From contig NZ_CP109442.1 of the NCBI RefSeq assembly GCF_036227205.1, forward strand, positions 1,612,001 to 1,676,000: DNA of 64,000 nucleotides, given 5' to 3'. The notes under the pieces were generated by a model, which saw nothing but the letters and a program-made list of their open reading frames with translations, was not told the origin of the DNA and searched no databases. The DNA is from Amycolatopsis sp. NBC_01480 (GTDB lineage Bacteria; Actinomycetota; Actinomycetes; Mycobacteriales; Pseudonocardiaceae). Of this stretch, positions 28,755 through 39,502 are shown piece by piece. Numbering within the stretch: the first letter of the stretch is position 1; every line of letters starts with the position of its first letter. The position numbers were made by a program, and so were the translations under genes.

Positions 28755-29842
28755 CAGGACGCCTGCGGGGTGGCCTCGATTACTTCCAGCACCTGGCGCG
28801 CCAGCACCGTGCCGACCACGCGGTGCTCGTCGTCGACGACCACGCCGAGGCTGGCCGGCGACGAAAGCGCCGCGTCCAGCGCGCCGCGGATGGGCGTGCC
28901 CTGCACGTACAGCGAACCGCCGGCGACGAGGTCGTCCTCGGTCAGCTCACCGTCCACAGTGGAATTCGGTGGCAGCCAGCCGCGTGGCTGCTTTTCCGCG
29001 TTCACCACCAGCTGCCAGCCGGTGCTCGGCCCGGTGAGCTTGCCGCCCAGCTCGACCAGCGTGACGTCGGAGACCTCGACCCCGTTGGCGGACAGGAAGG
29101 ACAGCCCGCGGTAGCCCCGGTCCTTGCCGACGAACGAGGCGACGAAATCGTCCACCGGGTGCCGCAGCACGTCCGACGGGGTGCCGTACTGCGCGAGCTT
29201 GCCGCCGACGCGCATCACCGCCACCTTGTCGCCGAGCCGCACGGCCTCGTCGATGTCGTGGGTGACGAACACGATCGTCTTGCCCAGCTGCGATTGCAGG
29301 CGCAGCAGCTCGTCCTGGAGGCCCTCGCGCACGATCGGGTCGACCGCGGAGAACGGCTCGTCCATCAGCAGCACCGGCGAGTCCGCCGCGAGCGCCCGGG
29401 CGACGCCGACGCGCTGCTGCTGGCCGCCCGAAAGCTGCGCCGGGTACCGCTTGCCCAGCTCGGCAGGCAGGCCGACGGTCTCCAGCAGCTCGCCCGCGCG
29501 GGCCCGGGCCTTGCGCTTGTCCCAACCGGACAGCAGCGGGACCGTGGCGATGTTGTCCAGCACCGTCCTGTGTGGAAAGAGGCCGGCGTGCTGGATGACG
29601 TAGCCGATGCCGCGCCGCAGCAGCGCGGGATCGCCGTCGGCGACGTCCTTGCCGTCGAGCAGCACGGCGCCGGAAGTCGGCTCCACCATGCGGTTGATCA
29701 TCCGCAGGGACGTGGTCTTGCCGCAGCCGGACGGGCCGACGAACACCGTGATGGTGCCGTCCTCGACCGTCAGGGAGAGGCCGTCGACGGCCACCGTGCC
29801 ATCCGGATACCGTTTGGTCACGTCACGGAATTCGATTGTCAC
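28754..29842 (-). CDS. osmoprotectant importer ATP-binding protein (OpuCA/ProV-like)
   Basis: A 362-residue ATPase that powers the importer. Walker A is FVGPSGCGKTTSLRM (about 33-47), the signature is AQLSGGQQQRVGVA, and Walker B is VLLMDEPFSAVDP. A C-terminal extension of about 110 residues ends in a CBS-like segment (SLGVVVDDEHRVVGTVL), the part that senses ionic strength in OpuA-type importers. First gene of the operon, so the osmotic promoter should lie between 29843 and the divergent gene at 29938. Confidence 0.93.
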   Translation of the reverse strand: MTIEFRDVTKRYPDGTVAVDGLSLTVEDGTITVFVGPSGCGKTTSLRMINRMVEPTSGAVLLDGKDVADGDPALLRRGIGYVIQHAGLFPHRTVLDNIATVPLLSGWDKRKARARAGELLETVGLPAELGKRYPAQLSGGQQQRVGVARALAADSPVLLMDEPFSAVDPIVREGLQDELLRLQSQLGKTIVFVTHDIDEAVRLGDKVAVMRVGGKLAQYGTPSDVLRHPVDDFVASFVGKDRGYRGLSFLSANGVEVSDVTLVELGGKLTGPSTGWQLVVNAEKQPRGWLPPNSTVDGELTEDDLVAGGSLYVQGTPIRGALDAALSSPASLGVVVDDEHRVVGTVLARQVLEVIEATPQAS

Positions 29843-29937
29843 AGACTTCTCCCCACGTCAGATGCAGGATCGACGGTAGCCCACTCGACCGCCCTTGGCA
29901 GCCTGTCCCGAAGGTTGGCCGGTTAGGCTCGGCGACC

Positions 29938-31362
29938 GTGAAAGCTCTCGACGACGTCCTGGCCGCGCACGGCGTCGGCGTCCGCCCGCTGTACCAGGTG
30001 ATCGACCTGCTGCGCACCGGTCCCCACGAGCTGGCCGACCTGGTGCGGCTGGCGGCCGCGCCCCGGCGCAGCGTGGAGGACGTGCTGGCGGCGATGGCGG
30101 ACGACTTGGAGCGTTCCGGTGCCGGTGTCCGGATCGCACCGTCCGCGCTGGCTTCGTATGCGAAATATGCGCTGCCCCGCCAGCCGGACCCGCTGGACGA
30201 AGCCGTGGCCGCACACGGCGAGCTGCTCGCCGAGCTGACCGCGCGGATCGCCGCCGTGCCCGCGCCGCTGGCCGCGCTGGACCACGTGCAGGCGACGCCG
30301 GAGACGGTGCTGCGCCGGGCGTTGTGGCTGAACGCGCGCTACGACCTGCGCCGCTCGCGCCTGCTGTTCCTGGGCGATCACGACCTGACCTCGCTCGCCG
30401 TGCGGGCGCTGTGCCCCGAGGCCGATCTGTCCGTCGTGGACCTGGACGAGCGGGTTCTGTCCTACCTGGACGAAACGAGCGACCGGACCATCACCACCGC
30501 GCACACCGATCTGCGCGTCGGCCTGCCGCCGGCCCTGACCGGGCGCGCGGACCTGGTGTTCAGCGACCCGCCGTACACGCCGGAGGGCATGGGCCTGTTC
30601 GCCGCGCGGGCGGTGCAGGCGCTGCGCGAGCCGAGCGAGGGCCGGATCCTGCTCGCCTACGGTTACAGCCCGCGGCATCCGGCGCTGGGCGCGCAGGTGC
30701 AGCGTTCGCTGGCGACGCTGGGGCTGACGTTCGAAGCGATCCTGCCGGACTTCAACCGCTACTTCGGCGCGCAGGCCATCGGCAGCGCCGCCGACCTGTA
30801 CGTCTGCCAGCCGACGGCGAAGGCCAAGAAATCCCGTGCGGGCAAGGGAAAGCCGGCGATCTACACGCACGGCCCGCAGTCGGTCGAGTCGGCCGGGACG
30901 AAGCCCGCGCTACTGTCGGCCCTGCACGAGATCGCCGCGGCCGGCGGGCTGGCCCTGGAGACCCGCCCCGTCGGCTGGTCGACGTCCGGCCCGGAGGGCG
31001 ACGCGGTCGCCATGGACCTGTCCGCCGACCCCGGCCCGTGGCTGCTGCGCACCCTGCTGGGCACCAACGCCCGCCGGCTGGCCCTGCTGGTCCCGAACAA
31101 CCACCCGGACTTGGCCGACGCGGTGTCGCAGCAGGCGCTGTCCGAGCTGATCGGCCCCAAGTACCGCCTGCGCTTCCTGCGCAGCACCCCGGACAACCGC
31201 CACGCCGTCGTGGTCGCCGACCTGGCCGACCACCCGGACGAGGTGCTCTCCCGAGCCCACGCCCGCCTGGCGAACGTCTCCCTCACCGTCCCGCCCGCCC
31301 TGGCCGACCTCCGCCTGGTCGACGTCCCCCGCCACCGGCTCCCGGAACTGCTCGGCTCCTGA
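29938..31362 (+). CDS. bis-aminopropyl-spermidine-synthase (BpsA)-like / class I methyltransferase-fold protein
   Basis: A 474-residue protein whose middle matches the BpsA C-terminal domain, the branched-chain polyamine synthase fold first known from thermophiles. Conserved pieces are LFLGDHDLTSLAVRAL (about 141-156), LSVVDLDERVLSYLDE and DLVFSDPPYTPEGM. These correspond to the GDDD, DxDER and DPP motifs that bind aminopropyl donor and polyamine. An N-terminal winged-helix-like domain precedes it, and a second large domain follows. GTG 29938 is the first plausible start. In a mesophilic actinomycete the substrate is unknown, and amine transfer is only an inference. Confidence 0.78.
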   Translation: MKALDDVLAAHGVGVRPLYQVIDLLRTGPHELADLVRLAAAPRRSVEDVLAAMADDLERSGAGVRIAPSALASYAKYALPRQPDPLDEAVAAHGELLAELTARIAAVPAPLAALDHVQATPETVLRRALWLNARYDLRRSRLLFLGDHDLTSLAVRALCPEADLSVVDLDERVLSYLDETSDRTITTAHTDLRVGLPPALTGRADLVFSDPPYTPEGMGLFAARAVQALREPSEGRILLAYGYSPRHPALGAQVQRSLATLGLTFEAILPDFNRYFGAQAIGSAADLYVCQPTAKAKKSRAGKGKPAIYTHGPQSVESAGTKPALLSALHEIAAAGGLALETRPVGWSTSGPEGDAVAMDLSADPGPWLLRTLLGTNARRLALLVPNNHPDLADAVSQQALSELIGPKYRLRFLRSTPDNRHAVVVADLADHPDEVLSRAHARLANVSLTVPPALADLRLVDVPRHRLPELLGS

Positions 31363-31375
31363 AACCGGCGGCCGG

Positions 31376-31493
31376 ATAGAAGGACCCCAGCGGCCGGATT
31401 GAAGGCAACCTGGTGGCTGGATTGAAGGCACCCCGGCGGCCAGATTGAAGGCAACCTGGTGGCTAGATTGAAGGCACCCCCGCGGCCAGATTG
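31376..31493. repeat. 23-bp tandem repeat array (about five units)
   Basis: ATTGAAGGCA recurs at 31398, 31421, 31444 and 31467 with an exact 23-bp period; a partial ATTG starts at 31490 and a 22-bp variant (ATAGAAGG) at 31376. Units alternate between two 13-base tails, ACCTGGTGGCT(G/A)G and a CCCC(G/C)GCGGCCAG-like form. So the array is also a 46-bp dimer repeat. It fills the gap before the DUF4143 ATPase gene. Confidence 0.9.
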
Positions 31494-31526
31494 CACTACA
31501 GGCCATTGACCAGGCATAATATCGGA

Positions 31527-32780
31527 ATGACGACACCCTCGAACCCGCTCCTCGCCAGACGGGCCGAAGCGAGCGTCTCAGCGGCGATGGCCGACACTCG
31601 GGTGATCCTGGTCAACGGTGCCCGTCAGGCCGGAAAGAGCACGCTGGCCGGGTTGATCGCCGGCCGCTCCTCGGTCGAAGTGCGGAATCTCGACCGGCCT
31701 CAGGACCTCGAGGCAGCACAGACAGACCCCAGCGGCTTCGTCGACTTCGACCAGCTCATGGTGATCGACGAGATCCAGCGCGCGCCGGAGCTGTTCCTGG
31801 CGATCAAGGCGACCGTCGACGCCGATCCCCGGCCAGGAAGGTTCCTGCTCACCGGCTCCTCGCAGGTACTCGCCCTGCGCGGCCTGCCGGACACCCTGCC
31901 GGGCCGCAGCGAGACCATCGAACTGTGGCCGCTCTCGCAGGGCGAGATCGACGGCACGCCCGACGCGTTCGTCGACGCGGCGTTCGCACTCGGCCCCGAT
32001 CTCCACCACCACTCGGCCATAACCCGGTCCGGCTACGCGGAGCGCGCTGTCCGCGGTGGCTTCCCCGAGGCAGCACGCCGGACGGATCCCCGTCGTCGAG
32101 CGCGCTTCTTCGAGTCCTATCTGACCGATCTGATCAACCGGGACATCCGGCAGCTGGGCGAGATCGAACGTCTCGCCCAGCTTCGCGCGATGCTCAGGCT
32201 GATCGCCGGGCGCAACGCCGGGCTGCTGGTGCCGTCCTCGCTCGGCAACGACGTCGGCCTGACCTATCACACCGTTCAGCGCTATCTCGGCCTGCTGGAA
32301 GAGATCTTCCTGATCAAGCGGATCCCGGCATGGTCGCGCAACATCAACGCGAGAGCCGTCGACAACCCCAAAGTCGCCTTCGTGGACACGGGAATCGTGG
32401 CCAACCTGCTGCAGGCCGACCCGCAGTCGCTCCTGCGCCCCGGCGGCGAGTTCGGCCCGCTGCTCGAAGGATTCGTGACGATGGAGCTGGCCCGGCAGCT
32501 GACCTGGTCCGAAACACGCGCCGAGCTGTACCACTACCGCACCAAGGACAAGGTGGAAGTCGATGTGGTGCTCGAAAACGCGCGCGGCCAGGTAATCGCC
32601 GTCGAGGTGAAGGCATCGACGACGGTGACCGCGAAGGACTTCCGCGGTCTCCGTCACCTCGAAGACCGGCTCGGCGAAGACTTCCTCGCCGGATATGTGC
32701 TCCACACCGGACCGGAAACCCTGCCGTTCGGGCCGAAACTGCGGGCCGTGCCGATCAGCGCGCTGTGGCAGGTCTCCTGA
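31527..32780 (+). CDS. AAA_14 / DUF4143 family ATPase
   Basis: A 417-residue P-loop ATPase. The AAA_14 domain (about 20-150) has Walker A VNGARQAGKSTLAGLI and Walker B FDQLMVIDEIQRAPELF, with sensor LLTGSSQVLAL. The C-terminal DUF4143 nuclease-fold domain includes KDKVEVDVVLENARGQVIAVEVKAS, the D-E-x-K pattern of a PD-(D/E)XK-type domain. Proteins of this kind are common single-gene accessory ATPases with no agreed function. Base composition is slightly less GC-rich at third positions than the neighbours. ATG 31527 is preferred to one inside the repeat array. Confidence 0.9.
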   Translation: MTTPSNPLLARRAEASVSAAMADTRVILVNGARQAGKSTLAGLIAGRSSVEVRNLDRPQDLEAAQTDPSGFVDFDQLMVIDEIQRAPELFLAIKATVDADPRPGRFLLTGSSQVLALRGLPDTLPGRSETIELWPLSQGEIDGTPDAFVDAAFALGPDLHHHSAITRSGYAERAVRGGFPEAARRTDPRRRARFFESYLTDLINRDIRQLGEIERLAQLRAMLRLIAGRNAGLLVPSSLGNDVGLTYHTVQRYLGLLEEIFLIKRIPAWSRNINARAVDNPKVAFVDTGIVANLLQADPQSLLRPGGEFGPLLEGFVTMELARQLTWSETRAELYHYRTKDKVEVDVVLENARGQVIAVEVKASTTVTAKDFRGLRHLEDRLGEDFLAGYVLHTGPETLPFGPKLRAVPISALWQVS

Positions 32781-32787
32781 CCTCGCC

Positions 32788-33663
32788 TCAGAACAGCGCC
32801 GCGGCCAGTTCCTGGTACACCGCGAACACCTCGTCGTCGTAGACCTGGAGTTCGACGTCCGGCAGGTCGGGGTGGGTGGCGTGGCGGGTGGTGACGACCT
32901 GGATCGCGACGTGGTCGGCGCCTGCGGTGTGGTGTTCGGCGAGGCGGCGGGCGATCGTGGGGGCGTCGCCGTGGGCGACGAGGGCGTCGATCAGGCGGTC
33001 GCTGCCGTTGCCGGACAGGTCTTCGTCGGTGAAGCCCAGGCGGCGGAGGTTGTTCGTGTAGTTCGTCAGGCCCAGGTACGGGTGTTTGATCCGCGGCCGG
33101 CCCGTCTCACGCGCCCGCTCCGGGTCGGTGTCCAGCACGACCTTCTGCTCCGGCGCCAGCACCGAGCCGGGTCCCAGCGCAGCGCGCGCGATCCGGGTGT
33201 GCTCCGGCGTCACCAGGTACGGCACGGCGCCGCCCGCGCGGGAAGCCGTCAGCTCCAGCATTTTCGGCCCCAGCGCGGCGATCGCGCGCCCCTCGACGGG
33301 CACGCCGCCCGCGTCCAGGCCGTCGAGGTACTGCTTCAGCGAAGCCAACGGCTTGGTGAACTGCGACGACTGCTCGGGGTGCCCCACGCCGAGCCCGAGC
33401 CAGAACCGGCCCGGGAACCGCCGGGTGATCCGCTGGTACGCGGCCGCCGCGACGGCCGGGTCGCCCTGCCAGATGTTGAGGATGCTGGTGCCGACCACCA
33501 GCGAGGACGTCGCCTCGAGGAGTTCGTCGATGCCCGCGAGGTCGACCGGCGGGCCCGCGGCCCACAGGGTCGTGAAGCCGAGGGCCTCGATCTCCACGGC
33601 CATGGCCGGAGTGGTCAACGCCGTGGGCTGCCAGATGCCGTATGCGCCGAAGTCAATGGTCAT
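32788..33663 (-). CDS. LLM-class (luciferase-like) F420-dependent oxidoreductase
   Basis: A 291-residue TIM-barrel oxidoreductase of the TIGR03620 group, predicted to use coenzyme F420. Conserved parts are MAVEIEALGFTTLWAAGPPV, the central ITRRFPGRFWLGLGVGHPEQ and a C-terminal AGADHVAIQVVT. ATG 33663 starts at the conserved MTIDFGAYGIW; the longer frame runs into the terminator of the next gene. Substrate unknown. Its 3' end faces the DUF4143 gene with 7 bp between the stops. Confidence 0.9.
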   Translation of the reverse strand: MTIDFGAYGIWQPTALTTPAMAVEIEALGFTTLWAAGPPVDLAGIDELLEATSSLVVGTSILNIWQGDPAVAAAAYQRITRRFPGRFWLGLGVGHPEQSSQFTKPLASLKQYLDGLDAGGVPVEGRAIAALGPKMLELTASRAGGAVPYLVTPEHTRIARAALGPGSVLAPEQKVVLDTDPERARETGRPRIKHPYLGLTNYTNNLRRLGFTDEDLSGNGSDRLIDALVAHGDAPTIARRLAEHHTAGADHVAIQVVTTRHATHPDLPDVELQVYDDEVFAVYQELAAALF

Positions 33664-33709
33664 ACCGGCCAGCGTGGAGCAGCAAAAATGGACCCGCAAG
33701 TCCAGAAAA

Positions 33710-33746
33710 GGGGCCTCCCCTCCGAGCACGCCGGAGGGGAGGCCCC
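33710..33746 (-). terminator. intrinsic terminator of malic enzyme gene
   Basis: A perfect 15-bp stem, GGGGCCTCCCCTCCG with its complement, and a 7-base loop. Read on the minus strand it is followed by TTTTCT. It begins about ten bases after the malic-enzyme stop. Confidence 0.9.
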
Positions 33747-33756
33747 GTTCAGGCGA

Positions 33757-34953
33757 TCAGGCCGTCACGCCGTCCGATTCGGCCGCCTTGGCCACGGCCG
33801 CGGCCACCTCGGGGGCGACGCGCGGGTCGAGCGGGCTCGGCACGATCCGGTCGGGGCCGAGGTCGTCCGCCGCGACCGCCACGATCGCGTCGGCGGCCGC
33901 CAGCTTCATGTTCTCCGTGATCGCCCGCGCGCCGGCGTCCAGCGCGCCGCGGAACACCCCGGGGAAGGCCAGCACGTTGTTGATCTGGTTGGGGAAGTCG
34001 CTGCGCCCGGTGGCGACGATGGCCGCGTACCGCGCGGCGTCGTCCGGGTGCACCTCCGGGTCCGGATTGGACAGTGCGAAGACGATCGGGTCGGCCGCCA
34101 TGGTGGCGAGCAGCTCCGGGTCGATGGTCGCGCAGGACAGGCCGAGGAACACGTCGGCCCCGCGCAGCGCTTCGGCGATGCCGCCGCGCAGACCGGCCTT
34201 GTTCGTGGTCTCCGCCAGCTGCTCCTTGATCGGGTTCAGCCCCTCGCGGCCGGAGTGGATGATGCCGCGCGAGTCGAGCACCGTCACGTCGGCGACGCCG
34301 GCCGCCTGCAGGATCCGGGCGCAGGCCACACCCGCCGCGCCCGCACCCGAGATGACCACCCGCTCGTTCGAGATGGCGCGGTCCAGCACCAGGTTCGCCC
34401 CGCGCAGCGCCGCGAGCGTGACGATCGCGGTGCCGTGCTGGTCGTCGTGCATGACCGGGCAGTCGAGCGCCTCCTTGAGCTTGTCCTCCAGCTCGAAGCA
34501 GCGCGGCGCCGAGACGTCCTCGAGGTTCACCGCGCCGTACGAGGGGCGCAGCCGCACCAGCGTCTCGACGATCTCGTCGACGTCGGTGGTGTCGAGCACC
34601 AGCGGGATCGAGTTGAGACCGCCGAAGGTCTTGAACAGGACCGACTTGCCCTCCATCACCGGCAGCGAGGCGCTCGCGCCGATGTCACCGAGCCCGAGCA
34701 CGGCGGTGCCGTCGCTGACGACCACGACCAGCCGGTCGGCCCAGGTGTACCGCTTGGCCTTGGCCGCGTCCTCGGCGATCGCGCGGCTCACCTTCGCCAC
34801 GCCGGGCGTGTACGCGATCGAGAGGTCACGCGGGTCGGAGATCGGCCGCGTGGCCGCCACGGCGAGCTTGCCGCCCTCGTGCCCGGTGAAGATCTCGGCG
34901 TCGGTCACGGGCAGCATGGTGTCGGACGACGCGGGGCCGGCCTGGTCGCTCAT
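33757..34953 (-). CDS. NAD(P)-dependent malic enzyme
   Basis: Catalyses oxidative decarboxylation of malate to pyruvate with CO2 release, linking the TCA cycle to gluconeogenesis and NADPH supply. This is the short bacterial form (about 398 residues). Visible motifs are [15 protein letters not shown] with the catalytic Tyr, [15 protein letters not shown] and [16 protein letters not shown] (metal-binding and Lys region), and the Rossmann motif [20 protein letters not shown] 34953 has AGGAA upstream; ATG 34980 is a fair alternative adding nine residues. Monocistronic with a strong terminator. Confidence 0.94.
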   Translation of the reverse strand: MSDQAGPASSDTMLPVTDAEIFTGHEGGKLAVAATRPISDPRDLSIAYTPGVAKVSRAIAEDAAKAKRYTWADRLVVVVSDGTAVLGLGDIGASASLPVMEGKSVLFKTFGGLNSIPLVLDTTDVDEIVETLVRLRPSYGAVNLEDVSAPRCFELEDKLKEALDCPVMHDDQHGTAIVTLAALRGANLVLDRAISNERVVISGAGAAGVACARILQAAGVADVTVLDSRGIIHSGREGLNPIKEQLAETTNKAGLRGGIAEALRGADVFLGLSCATIDPELLATMAADPIVFALSNPDPEVHPDDAARYAAIVATGRSDFPNQINNVLAFPGVFRGALDAGARAITENMKLAAADAIVAVAADDLGPDRIVPSPLDPRVAPEVAAAVAKAAESDGVTA

Positions 34954-35424
34954 CGGGGTTCCTGTCGTCGTTTCCGTCATTCGCCCTGAGGGGACGACGG
35001 AACTCGCGGAATGGGTCTGGGTCACTGGAATACTCCTGGGACTGCGAGCGGGGGACCACCGGTGGCGGGCGAAGGCACACCCGGCACCCATGGAACTTGT
35101 CCTCCGTACGGCAGCCCAGCGCGGTAGCGCCGGCCTGTCGGCGAGGCGTCACAGCGGCCATCCGAGTCCGTGGGGTGTGGCGATGGCCGCGGACGCTGCG
35201 GTCCGTCAACTATGACAGGCGCCCCGGGCCGGGTGACCCCTCGGTGCGGTTCATGTCACAGATTCGGCGTTATTCCCCGGCAAAACCCCAATTCCCAAGA
35301 CGTCCGTCCGGTTTCGTAAGCGGCGAAACCGGAACGGAACCGATTCAGTGATTTCCCGATGCCCCCTCCCAGGCCCCCACCCCGCCCGGCATTCGCCGGC
35401 ACCACCACTCGATATGGTGATCCC
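34954..35424. other. divergent promoter region of malic enzyme and epimerase, no gene
   Basis: About 470 bp with no convincing coding frame. The half nearer the epimerase (about 35260-35360) is less GC-rich and probably holds its promoter. I see no strong dyad or riboswitch-like structure. Confidence 0.4.
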
Positions 35425-36033
35425 ATGCAATTCCGCCCGCTGAAGGTGCTCGACGCCTACGCCTACACCCCGCGCGCGTTTCCGGATGAGCGCGGCCTGT
35501 TCGTGGCCCCGTTCCAGGAGGAGGCCGTGCTGGCCACCGCGGGGCACCCGATGCGCGTGGCCCAGACGAACCACAGCGTGTCGAAGCGGGGCACCATCCG
35601 CGGCGTGCACTTCGCCGACACCCCGCCCGGCCAGGCGAAGTACGTCTACTGCCCGGCCGGCTCGCTGCTCGACGTGATCGTGGACCTGCGCACCGGCTCG
35701 CCGACGTACGGGCAGTGGGACTCCGTGCTGCTCGACGCGAAGGACTTCCGCGCGGTGTACGTCGCCGAAGGGCTCGGCCACGCCTTCGTCGCGCTCGAGG
35801 ACAACACGGTGATGGCCTACCTGTGCTCGGAGCCGTACAACCCCTCGGGCGAGCGCGGGATCAGCCCGCTGGACCCGGCGCTCGACCTGCCGTGGCCCGC
35901 CGGCACCACGCCGATTGTGTCCGAAAAGGACCGTAACGCCCCGACGCTGGCGGAAGCCGAGGCGCAAGGCATCCTGCCGTCCTACGGGGACTGCACGGCG
36001 TACTACGAGAAGCTGCGCGCCGCCCACCGCTGA
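35425..36033 (+). CDS. dTDP-4-dehydrorhamnose 3,5-epimerase-like (RmlC cupin family)
   Basis: A 202-residue cupin sugar epimerase, acting on a dTDP-4-keto-6-deoxyhexose. It has FPDERGLFVAPFQEEAV, the signature NHSVSKRGTIRGVHFADTPPGQAKYVYCPAGSLLDVIVDLR in three blocks (His in RGVHF, then YCPAGSLLDV), and GLGHAFVALEDNTVMAYLCS with the second catalytic residues. In this branch (EvaD/StrM-like) the protein is often within deoxysugar clusters, but here no other dTDP-sugar gene is near. ATG 35425 is the conserved start. It ends 4 bp from the convergent cholesterol oxidase. Confidence 0.9.
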   Translation: MQFRPLKVLDAYAYTPRAFPDERGLFVAPFQEEAVLATAGHPMRVAQTNHSVSKRGTIRGVHFADTPPGQAKYVYCPAGSLLDVIVDLRTGSPTYGQWDSVLLDAKDFRAVYVAEGLGHAFVALEDNTVMAYLCSEPYNPSGERGISPLDPALDLPWPAGTTPIVSEKDRNAPTLAEAEAQGILPSYGDCTAYYEKLRAAHR

Positions 36034-36037
36034 AGAC

Positions 36038-37753
<1,716 letters not shown>

Positions 37754-37859
37754 TCAATTTCCGAGCCGCCCGAGAACCGGCGCGTACGCCCGATGCCTCC
37801 GCCGAACGGCGGCATTCGTTGCTGCGCAAGGAAAACAAGATCGGCCGGGCGAACCGCGC

Positions 37860-38333
37860 CTAACGCTTCTTCGGCGTCACCCAGATCGTGATCGTGGCCG
37901 TCACCACAGTCCGGCCGCGCGCGTCCAGGATCGTCACCGGCACGGGCAGGTCGAAACCGTCGTCGCCGAACTCCGGGAGCTGGGGCAGCTCGGCGACGGC
38001 GCGCAAGCCGGTCTCCGCCTTCGCCAGGTACTCGACGCTCATCCCCTTCGGCAGCCAGCGGTGCGAAGGCGGCACGGTCGCCTCCGCGAGCATGCCCATC
38101 GCGATCTCCGCGAGATTGCAGGCGGCGATCGCGTGGAAGGTGTGAATGTGGTTGTGGACACCCCACCACTTCGGCGCGGTCACCGAACAGTGGCCGGGAC
38201 GCAGCTCGCGGACCGACGGCAGCACCGTCCCGAAGTAGGGCACACGAAGGCACATCGCGGCGGAAAACAGCTGCTTACCGCCGGGTTTGGCGACCAACCG
38301 GCGCCACATCGCGTACGTCGGGCTCGAGCCCAT
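37860..38333 (-). CDS. DUF4442 hotdog-fold protein (thioesterase-like)
   Basis: A 157-residue protein matching DUF4442, a hotdog-fold family related to acyl-CoA thioesterases. It begins MGSSPTYAMWRRLVAKPGGKQ (ATG 38333, GGGAGG six bases before), and its centre HNHIHTFHAIAACNLAEIAMG resembles the thioesterase helix. A substrate is not known. A perfect dyad at 38350-38367 lies just upstream of its start. Confidence 0.85.
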   Translation of the reverse strand: MGSSPTYAMWRRLVAKPGGKQLFSAAMCLRVPYFGTVLPSVRELRPGHCSVTAPKWWGVHNHIHTFHAIAACNLAEIAMGMLAEATVPPSHRWLPKGMSVEYLAKAETGLRAVAELPQLPEFGDDGFDLPVPVTILDARGRTVVTATITIWVTPKKR

Positions 38334-38349
38334 CAAGACCTCCCGGTGA

Positions 38350-38367
38350 ACCTACTCACGAGTAGGT
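38350..38367. promoter_or_regulatory. 18-bp palindrome, probable TetR-type operator
   Basis: ACCTACTC, AC, GAGTAGGT: 8-bp perfect arms, centred about 25 bp before the DUF4442 start and 60 bp before the divergent phosphatase. It resembles TetR operators. No regulator gene is adjacent. Confidence 0.55.
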
Positions 38368-38418
38368 AAGCACATCGCGCACCCGGCCCGCAAACCGGAC
38401 CCGGGCTATATTCGCCAC

Positions 38419-39009
38419 GTGGCACATCGGCTCTTCCTTCTCCGTCACGGCCAGACCGAATGGTCGGCCGACGGACGGCACACCGGACGCACGGACATCC
38501 CGCTCACCGCCGCGGGCGAGGAACAGGCGCGCGCGGCGGGAGGCACCCTGCGCACGCTGCTGGGCGGCGCGCAGCTCGTCCTGTCCAGCCCCCGCGACCG
38601 CGCGAAGCGGACGGCCGAGCTCGCCGGCCTGCGCGTCGACGAGTTCACCGAAGACCTCGCCGAGTGGGATTACGGCGACTACGAAGGCATCACCACGCCC
38701 CAGATCCGCGAGACCGACCCCGGCTGGACCGTGTGGACCCACCCGAGCCCCGGCGGCGAGAACGCCGAGGAGGTGGGCGCGCGGGCCGACAAGGTGCTCG
38801 ACCGCGCGCGCCGCGAGGTCGAGCACGGCGACGTCGTGCTGGTCGGGCACGGGCACTTCAGCCGGGTGCTGGTCGCGCGCTGGGTCGGCCTGCCCGCGCC
38901 GTCGGGTGTCCACTTCGGACTCGACCCGGCCGGGATCGCGGTGCTCGGCGACGAGCGCGGCGAGCCGCAGGTCGAGCACCTGAACCTGCTTCCGGCGCTG
39001 GAAGCCTGA
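38419..39009 (+). CDS. histidine phosphatase family protein (acid phosphatase / phosphoglycerate-mutase-like)
   Basis: A 196-residue member of the phosphoglycerate-mutase-like phosphatases. The nucleophile motif FLLRHGQTEWSADGRHTG has the catalytic His and two Arg. The second catalytic His is in VVLVGHGHFSRVL, and SSPRDRAKRTAEL carries the second-shell Arg. GTG 38419 is the start. The GNAT gene follows 4 bp downstream, so they are probably co-transcribed. The substrate is likely a small phosphate ester. Confidence 0.92.
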   Translation: MAHRLFLLRHGQTEWSADGRHTGRTDIPLTAAGEEQARAAGGTLRTLLGGAQLVLSSPRDRAKRTAELAGLRVDEFTEDLAEWDYGDYEGITTPQIRETDPGWTVWTHPSPGGENAEEVGARADKVLDRARREVEHGDVVLVGHGHFSRVLVARWVGLPAPSGVHFGLDPAGIAVLGDERGEPQVEHLNLLPALEA

Positions 39010-39013
39010 CGCC

Positions 39014-39496
39014 GTGGCCGACCCCCGAGTCCGCCGGATCCGGCCCGAGGACGTCGACGCCGTCGTGGAGCTGGTCTACGCGCTGGCCGAGTACGAGCGC
39101 GAGCCCGACGCGTGCCACCTCACCGCCCCGCAGCTGCACGCCGCGCTGTTCGGTGAGGCGCCCGCGTTGTTCGGGCACGTCGCCGAGCTGGACGGCGCCA
39201 TCGCCGGTTTCACGCTGTGGTTCCTGAACTTCTCGACCTGGCGCGGCACCCACGGCATCTACCTGGAAGACCTGTACGTCCGCGAAGAACTACGCGGGTC
39301 CGGGCTGGGCAAGGCGCTGCTCGCGACGCTGGCCGCGGAGTGCGTCGAGCAGGGCTACCAGCGGCTGGAGTGGTCGGTGCTCAACTGGAACCCGGCGATC
39401 GGGTTCTACCGGGCACTGGGCGCGTCGCCGCAGGACGAGTGGACCGTCTACCGGCTGGCCGACGACCCGCTGCGGTCGCTGGCCGCCGACGTCTGA
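39014..39496 (+). CDS. diamine/thialysine-type GNAT N-acetyltransferase
   Basis: A 160-residue acetyltransferase of the spermidine/spermine (SSAT/BltD-like) branch. Conserved are FLNFSTWRGTHGIYLEDLYV, the acetyl-CoA loop REELRGSGLGKALLATLA, and LEWSVLNWNPAIGFYRALGA. These suggest acetylation of a diamine or lysine analogue. It starts 4 bp after the phosphatase stop. Confidence 0.9.
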   Translation: MADPRVRRIRPEDVDAVVELVYALAEYEREPDACHLTAPQLHAALFGEAPALFGHVAELDGAIAGFTLWFLNFSTWRGTHGIYLEDLYVREELRGSGLGKALLATLAAECVEQGYQRLEWSVLNWNPAIGFYRALGASPQDEWTVYRLADDPLRSLAADV

Positions 39497-39502
39497 GCGG
39501 CC

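Noticed and set aside
31376..31493. Possible CRISPR array
   Set aside because: The 23-bp units are contiguous with no unique spacers and no cas genes are near.
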